Positions 60,776 to 64,000 of a stretch of 64,000 nucleotides of DNA are shown here, piece after piece. Positions within the stretch are counted from its first letter, which is position 1. Every line of letters starts with the position of its first letter. The position numbers were made by a program, and so were the translations under genes. Source of the DNA: DATKAS01 sp963773315 (GTDB taxonomy: Bacteria > Actinomycetota > Acidimicrobiia > Acidimicrobiales > DATKAS01); assembly GCA_963773315.1 (NCBI GenBank), contig CAVZAF010000002.1, forward strand, positions 620,001-684,000. Direction: 5' to 3'. Below the pieces are notes generated by a model, which saw nothing but the letters and a program-made list of their open reading frames with translations, ran no database searches and was not told the DNA's origin.

Positions 60776-62461
60776 ATGGATCGTCTGGTGATTGCGGGAG
60801 GCAGGGTCATCGACGGGACGGGCGCACCCGCCGTCGCGGCCGATGTCGCCATCGAGGGTGACCGCATCGTCGAGATCGGCGCTGGTCTGCGCGGTGATCG
60901 CCGGATCGACGCGCACGGTTGCGTGGTCGCGCCGGGCTTCGTCGACATCCACACCCACTACGACGCGCAGGTGTTCTGGGATCCCGCGCTCACGCCGTCC
61001 TGCTACCACGGCGTCACGACGGTGGTCGCGGGCAACTGTGGGTTCAGCATCGCCCCCACACGGCCCGCCGATCGCGACCTGCTGGGGCGCACGATGGAGA
61101 AGGTCGAGGACATGGATCCGGAGTGCCTCGCGGCAGGGATCCCGTGGGAGGAGTTCGAGTCGTTCCCCGAGTACCTCGACGCGGTGCGCAGGCGCGGCTC
61201 GGCGCTCAACTACTCCGCCTACATCGGGCATACGCCGTTGCGGCTCTACGTGCTCGGCCCCGAGGCCGCCGATCGCGCCGCGACCTCAGACGAGGTCGAC
61301 GCGATGGTCGCGCTGATCGACGAGGCGATGGAGGCCGGTGCGGCCGGCTTCGCGACGAGCATGGCGCTGACGCACGTCGGCGCGGACGGTCGCCCGATCC
61401 CCAGCCGCGTTGCTCAGCCCGAGGAGACGCAAGCGCTGTGCCGGGCAGTGGGTCGCAGTGGGCGCGGCGTCATCGGCGTCAACGGCGGCGAGGGCCTCTC
61501 GTTCACCGAGTGCTACGACCTGCAGCCCTCCTTCGGCGCGCCGATCACGTACACCGCGGTGCTCACGGTGCCGAGCGGTGCGCACTTGAAAGCCGCGGAG
61601 ATCCACCGCGAGCGGCGAGCGCGCGGCGCGGACGTGTGGCCGCAGGTCTCGTGCCGGCCGCTGTCGTTCTCCGTGAACCTCGTCGAGCCCTTCAACCTCA
61701 ACACGAACCCGGTGTTCGCCGAGCTGATGCCTCGCTCGATCGAGGACCGTCGAGCCGCGTACGCGGATCCCGGTTGGAGGCAGAAGGTGCGCGATGCCTG
61801 GGACGACCGCAAGGGCATCCCGCCGCGGTGGGACACCTACGAGATCATGGAGTCGACCGCGCATCCCGAGCTCGTCGGGAAGAAGCTCGCGGCAGTCGCG
61901 GACGAGCGCGGCTCCGACCCCTTCGACACGCTGCTCGACCTCGGCGCCGAGGAGAGCGACATCAAGGCGCTCCGCGTGAAGACGATCCTCGCCAACGACG
62001 ACCCCGAGGGCATCGCGATGCTCCTCAACGAGCCCGGCTGCACGCTCGGCCTGTCCGATGCGGGCGCACACGTCGGTCAGCTGTGCGACGCCCCGTTGCC
62101 CACCGACCTCCTCGGCAACTGGGTCCGCGAGCGAGAGGTGCTCTCGCTCGAGGGCGCAGTCCACAAGCTGACGCAAGAGCCGGCCGAGCTCTTCGGGTTC
62201 GCCGACCGCGGCGTGCTCCGCCCCGGTGCGTTCGCCGACGTCACCGTGTTCGATCCCACTGCGGTCGGCCCGGGACCCGTGCGCCGCGTCCGCGACTTCC
62301 CGGCCGACACCGAGCGCCTCACCGCAGATCAGCCGACCGGCGTCCGTCACGTGCTGGTCAACGGCGTGGCCATCCGTGTCGACGGCGAGCAGCTCGGCGC
62401 CGACACACTCCCGGGCCGTGTCGTCAGCCCGGCCGATCGCAACGAAAGGACGGTGCGATGA
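60776..62461 (+). CDS. Amidohydrolase family protein (N-acyl-D-amino-acid deacylase-like)
   Basis: A 561-aa TIM-barrel amidohydrolase. It begins DRLVIAGGRVIDGTGAPAVAADVAIEGDRI and carries the metal motif FVDIHTHYDAQVFW (HxH, about residues 57-64), VTTVVAGNCGFSIAP, GVIGVNGGEG and the late Asp in LSDAGAHVGQL. It closes with the second beta-sandwich (ADVTVFDPTAVGPGPVRRVRDFP). It is similar to D-aminoacylases and dihydroorotase-like enzymes of catabolic clusters. Its stop overlaps the next start by 4 bp. It cleaves an amide or cyclic amide of unknown identity. Confidence 0.9.
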   Translation: MDRLVIAGGRVIDGTGAPAVAADVAIEGDRIVEIGAGLRGDRRIDAHGCVVAPGFVDIHTHYDAQVFWDPALTPSCYHGVTTVVAGNCGFSIAPTRPADRDLLGRTMEKVEDMDPECLAAGIPWEEFESFPEYLDAVRRRGSALNYSAYIGHTPLRLYVLGPEAADRAATSDEVDAMVALIDEAMEAGAAGFATSMALTHVGADGRPIPSRVAQPEETQALCRAVGRSGRGVIGVNGGEGLSFTECYDLQPSFGAPITYTAVLTVPSGAHLKAAEIHRERRARGADVWPQVSCRPLSFSVNLVEPFNLNTNPVFAELMPRSIEDRRAAYADPGWRQKVRDAWDDRKGIPPRWDTYEIMESTAHPELVGKKLAAVADERGSDPFDTLLDLGAEESDIKALRVKTILANDDPEGIAMLLNEPGCTLGLSDAGAHVGQLCDAPLPTDLLGNWVREREVLSLEGAVHKLTQEPAELFGFADRGVLRPGAFADVTVFDPTAVGPGPVRRVRDFPADTERLTADQPTGVRHVLVNGVAIRVDGEQLGADTLPGRVVSPADRNERTVR

Positions 62462-63433
62462 AGTACCGCAAGCTCGGAACGACTGGCATGGACGTGAGCC
62501 CGATCTGCCTCGGGTGCATGAGCTTCGGCGTCGCCGAGTCGCGGTGGCCATCCCTGGTCGCTCGACGCGGACGCCGCACGTTCGTTCATCGAGCGGTCGA
62601 TCGAGGCGGGCATCAACTTCTTCGACACTGCGAACGTCTACTCGGACGGCACCAGCGAGGAGATCGTCGGCCGCGCCGCTCGCCGAGTGCGCACGCCGCG
62701 ACGAGATCGTGCTCGCGACGAAGCTCTACGGCGTCATGCGCCAAGGCCCGAACGGGCGCGGCCTCTCGCGCAAGGCGGTCATGCACGAGATCGACGCAGA
62801 GCCTCCGCCGGCTCGGCACCGACTACGTCGATCTGTACCAGATCCATCGCTGGGACTCCCGCACGCCGATCGAAGAGACGATGGAGGCGCTGCACGACGT
62901 GGTGAAGGCCGGGAAGGCGCGCTACATCGGCGCGTCGTCGATGTGGGCCTGGCAGTTCTCGAAGGCTCAGCACGTGGCTGAGCTTCACGGCTGGACGAAG
63001 TTCGTCTCGATGCAGAACCACTACAACCTCGTGTACCGGGAGGAGGAGCGCGAGATGCTCCCGCTGTGCGTCGACCAGGGCGTCGGCGTCATCCCGTGGA
63101 GTCCGCTCGCCCGCGGCCTGCTCACCCGCGATCGCGGGCACGTCGACCGATCGATCCGAGACCGACGAGTTCGGAAGCAGCCTCTACGCGAACGCCGATG
63201 CGGGGATCATCGAGGCCGTTGCCAAGATCGCCGCCGACCGGGGCGTGTCGCGGGCGCAGATCGCGCTCGCCTGGGTCTCGAAGCATCCGGCGGTCACCGC
63301 GCCGATCGTCGGAGTCACGAAGCCGAACCAGCTCGAAGACGCGATCGCGTCGGTCGACATCGAGCTCACGGCCGACGAGATCTCGGCGCTCGAGTCGCCC
63401 TACACGCCTCAGCCCGTGCAGGGGTTCGCGTGA
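62458..63433 (+). CDS. Aldo/keto reductase, four frameshifts
   Basis: All elements of an AKR (Tas/YghZ-like, about 330 aa) are present in shifting frames: KYRKLGTTGMDVSPICLGCMSFG, FDTANVYSDGTSEEIVGRA, RRDEIVLATKLYGVMRQG, LGTDYVDLYQIHRWDSRTPIEETMEALHDVVKAGKARYIG, QNHYNLVYREEEREMLPLC, and ALAWVSKHPAVTAPIVGVTKP. Breaks are at about 62546-62549, 62677-62680, 62794-62798 and 63137-63140; each is repaired by one GC, all at a GCGC. Catalytic Asp and Tyr are present. It is coupled to the amidohydrolase by ATGA. Confidence 0.86.
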
Positions 63434-63478
63434 CGTACGTTGGTCTGCTGTCCGAGGCAACCGAGCCGGGGGGTCGGC

Positions 63479-64000
63479 ATGCAGGTCCACTTCGCGAACA
63501 TCTGGGAGGACGATCGCCGACGAGGTCGGTGAGCGCACCGCCCTGATCCACGGAGACGAGCGAGTGTCGTGGCGTCGAGCACGACGACCAAGCGGCACGC
63601 CTCGCGCAGGCATTCGTCGAGCTCGGCCTGCAGCCCGACTCCAAGGTCGCGCTCTACCTGTACAACGGCATCGAGTACGTGACCGCGCAGTACGCAGCGT
63701 TCAAGATCCGCGGCGTCCCGATCAACGTCAACTACCGGTACAGCGAAGGCGAGCTGCTCTACCTGCTCGACAACTCCGACGCCGAGGTCCTCTGCTTCCA
63801 CTCGAGCCTCGGCGATCGCGTCGAGCGAAGGTGCTGCCGAAGGCCGAGAAGCTCCGCGCGGTGATCGAGGTCGACGATGCCGCCTCAGGTGTCGACAGTG
63901 AGCACGTCGACGGCGCGTTGCGATGGCACGACGTGCTGGCTTCGCACGAGCCCGCGGCCCGCATCGAGGGTCAGCCCGAAGACATCTACATGCTCTACAC
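63479..64000 (+). CDS. AMP-binding acyl-CoA ligase, frameshifted and cut by the window end
   Basis: The N-terminal part of an ANL-superfamily ligase: HFANIWE, then in another frame ADEVGERTALIHGDERVSW, then DDQAARLAQAFVELGLQPDSKVALYLYNGIEYVTAQYAAFKIRGVPINVNYRYSEGELLYLLDNSDAEVL, ending before the AMP-binding P-loop. Breaks are at about 63507-63511, 63571-63576 and 63824-63827. The first is a GC loss without a GCGC context; the last needs two units. It would activate a carboxylic acid as CoA ester and completes the apparent degradation cluster. Confidence 0.85.

Overview
The window is GC-rich, densely coded DNA with many GTG/TTG starts and frequent 4-bp ATGA overlaps. Its gene content is that of a free-living actinobacterium: F420/FMN luciferase-like oxidoreductases, PPOX-fold proteins, several cytochromes P450, SnoaL/NTF2 and VOC proteins, FurA-KatG and TetR regulators. 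I infer a member of the Acidimicrobiia or a related lineage. That placement rests on gene content only, because there is no rRNA or other marker here. I see no tRNA, CRISPR array, insertion sequence or phage gene, and no stretch over 300 bases lacks a gene.

Layout. 1-4.0 kb: a NatAB-type ABC exporter behind a phosphoribosyltransferase, then a two-gene cassette of unknown function. 4-19 kb: housekeeping and accessory enzymes, including a metallo-beta-lactamase/receiver-like/GAF fusion, a divergent TetR/epimerase pair with twin operators, and a UvrA-like ATPase. 18.9-27.8 kb: archease and RtcB RNA ligase, a GerMN/Gmad2-type protein, CapA, an eRF1-like (baeRF/Vms1-type) protein, and a winged-helix/SGNH pair. 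27.9-42.9 kb: DEAD-box helicase, enoyl-CoA hydratases, SDR, P450 and many small oxidative or detoxifying enzymes. 43-47.5 kb: a second copy of the unknown cassette, then a PhoU/DUF47-like protein translationally coupled to a short PEP synthase/PPDK-type protein. 47.6-50.2 kb: furA-katG. 50.2-64 kb: two LLM oxidoreductases, serine hydrolases, a RIO-type kinase, then a run of P450, phosphotransferase, amidohydrolase, aldo-keto reductase and acyl-CoA ligase that reads as a catabolic cluster and leaves the window.

The most interesting signal is a set of ten 14-bp palindromic sites of the form GGGNC-N4-GNCCC (some with one mismatch). They lie in front of the phosphoribosyltransferase/unknown cassette, archease-RtcB, the GerMN protein, CapA, the eRF1-like protein, the winged-helix gene, the second cassette and the PhoU-PPDK operon. 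This matches the core of the mycobacterial DosR (dormancy) box. Several genes resemble DosR-regulon members of Mycobacterium tuberculosis (Rv0571c, Rv0574c, Rv2629, Rv2631). I read it as a scattered hypoxia/dormancy regulon that combines RNA repair, ribosome rescue, phosphoryl-energy metabolism and a duplicated cassette of unknown function. No DosR or DosS gene is in the window.

A caution for every reader: about twenty frameshifts break nine otherwise well-conserved genes, and nearly all are repaired by restoring GC dinucleotides, usually at a GCGC. They cluster at 36.9-41.7 kb and 62.5-63.9 kb. They are more likely a systematic sequence error than real gene decay.
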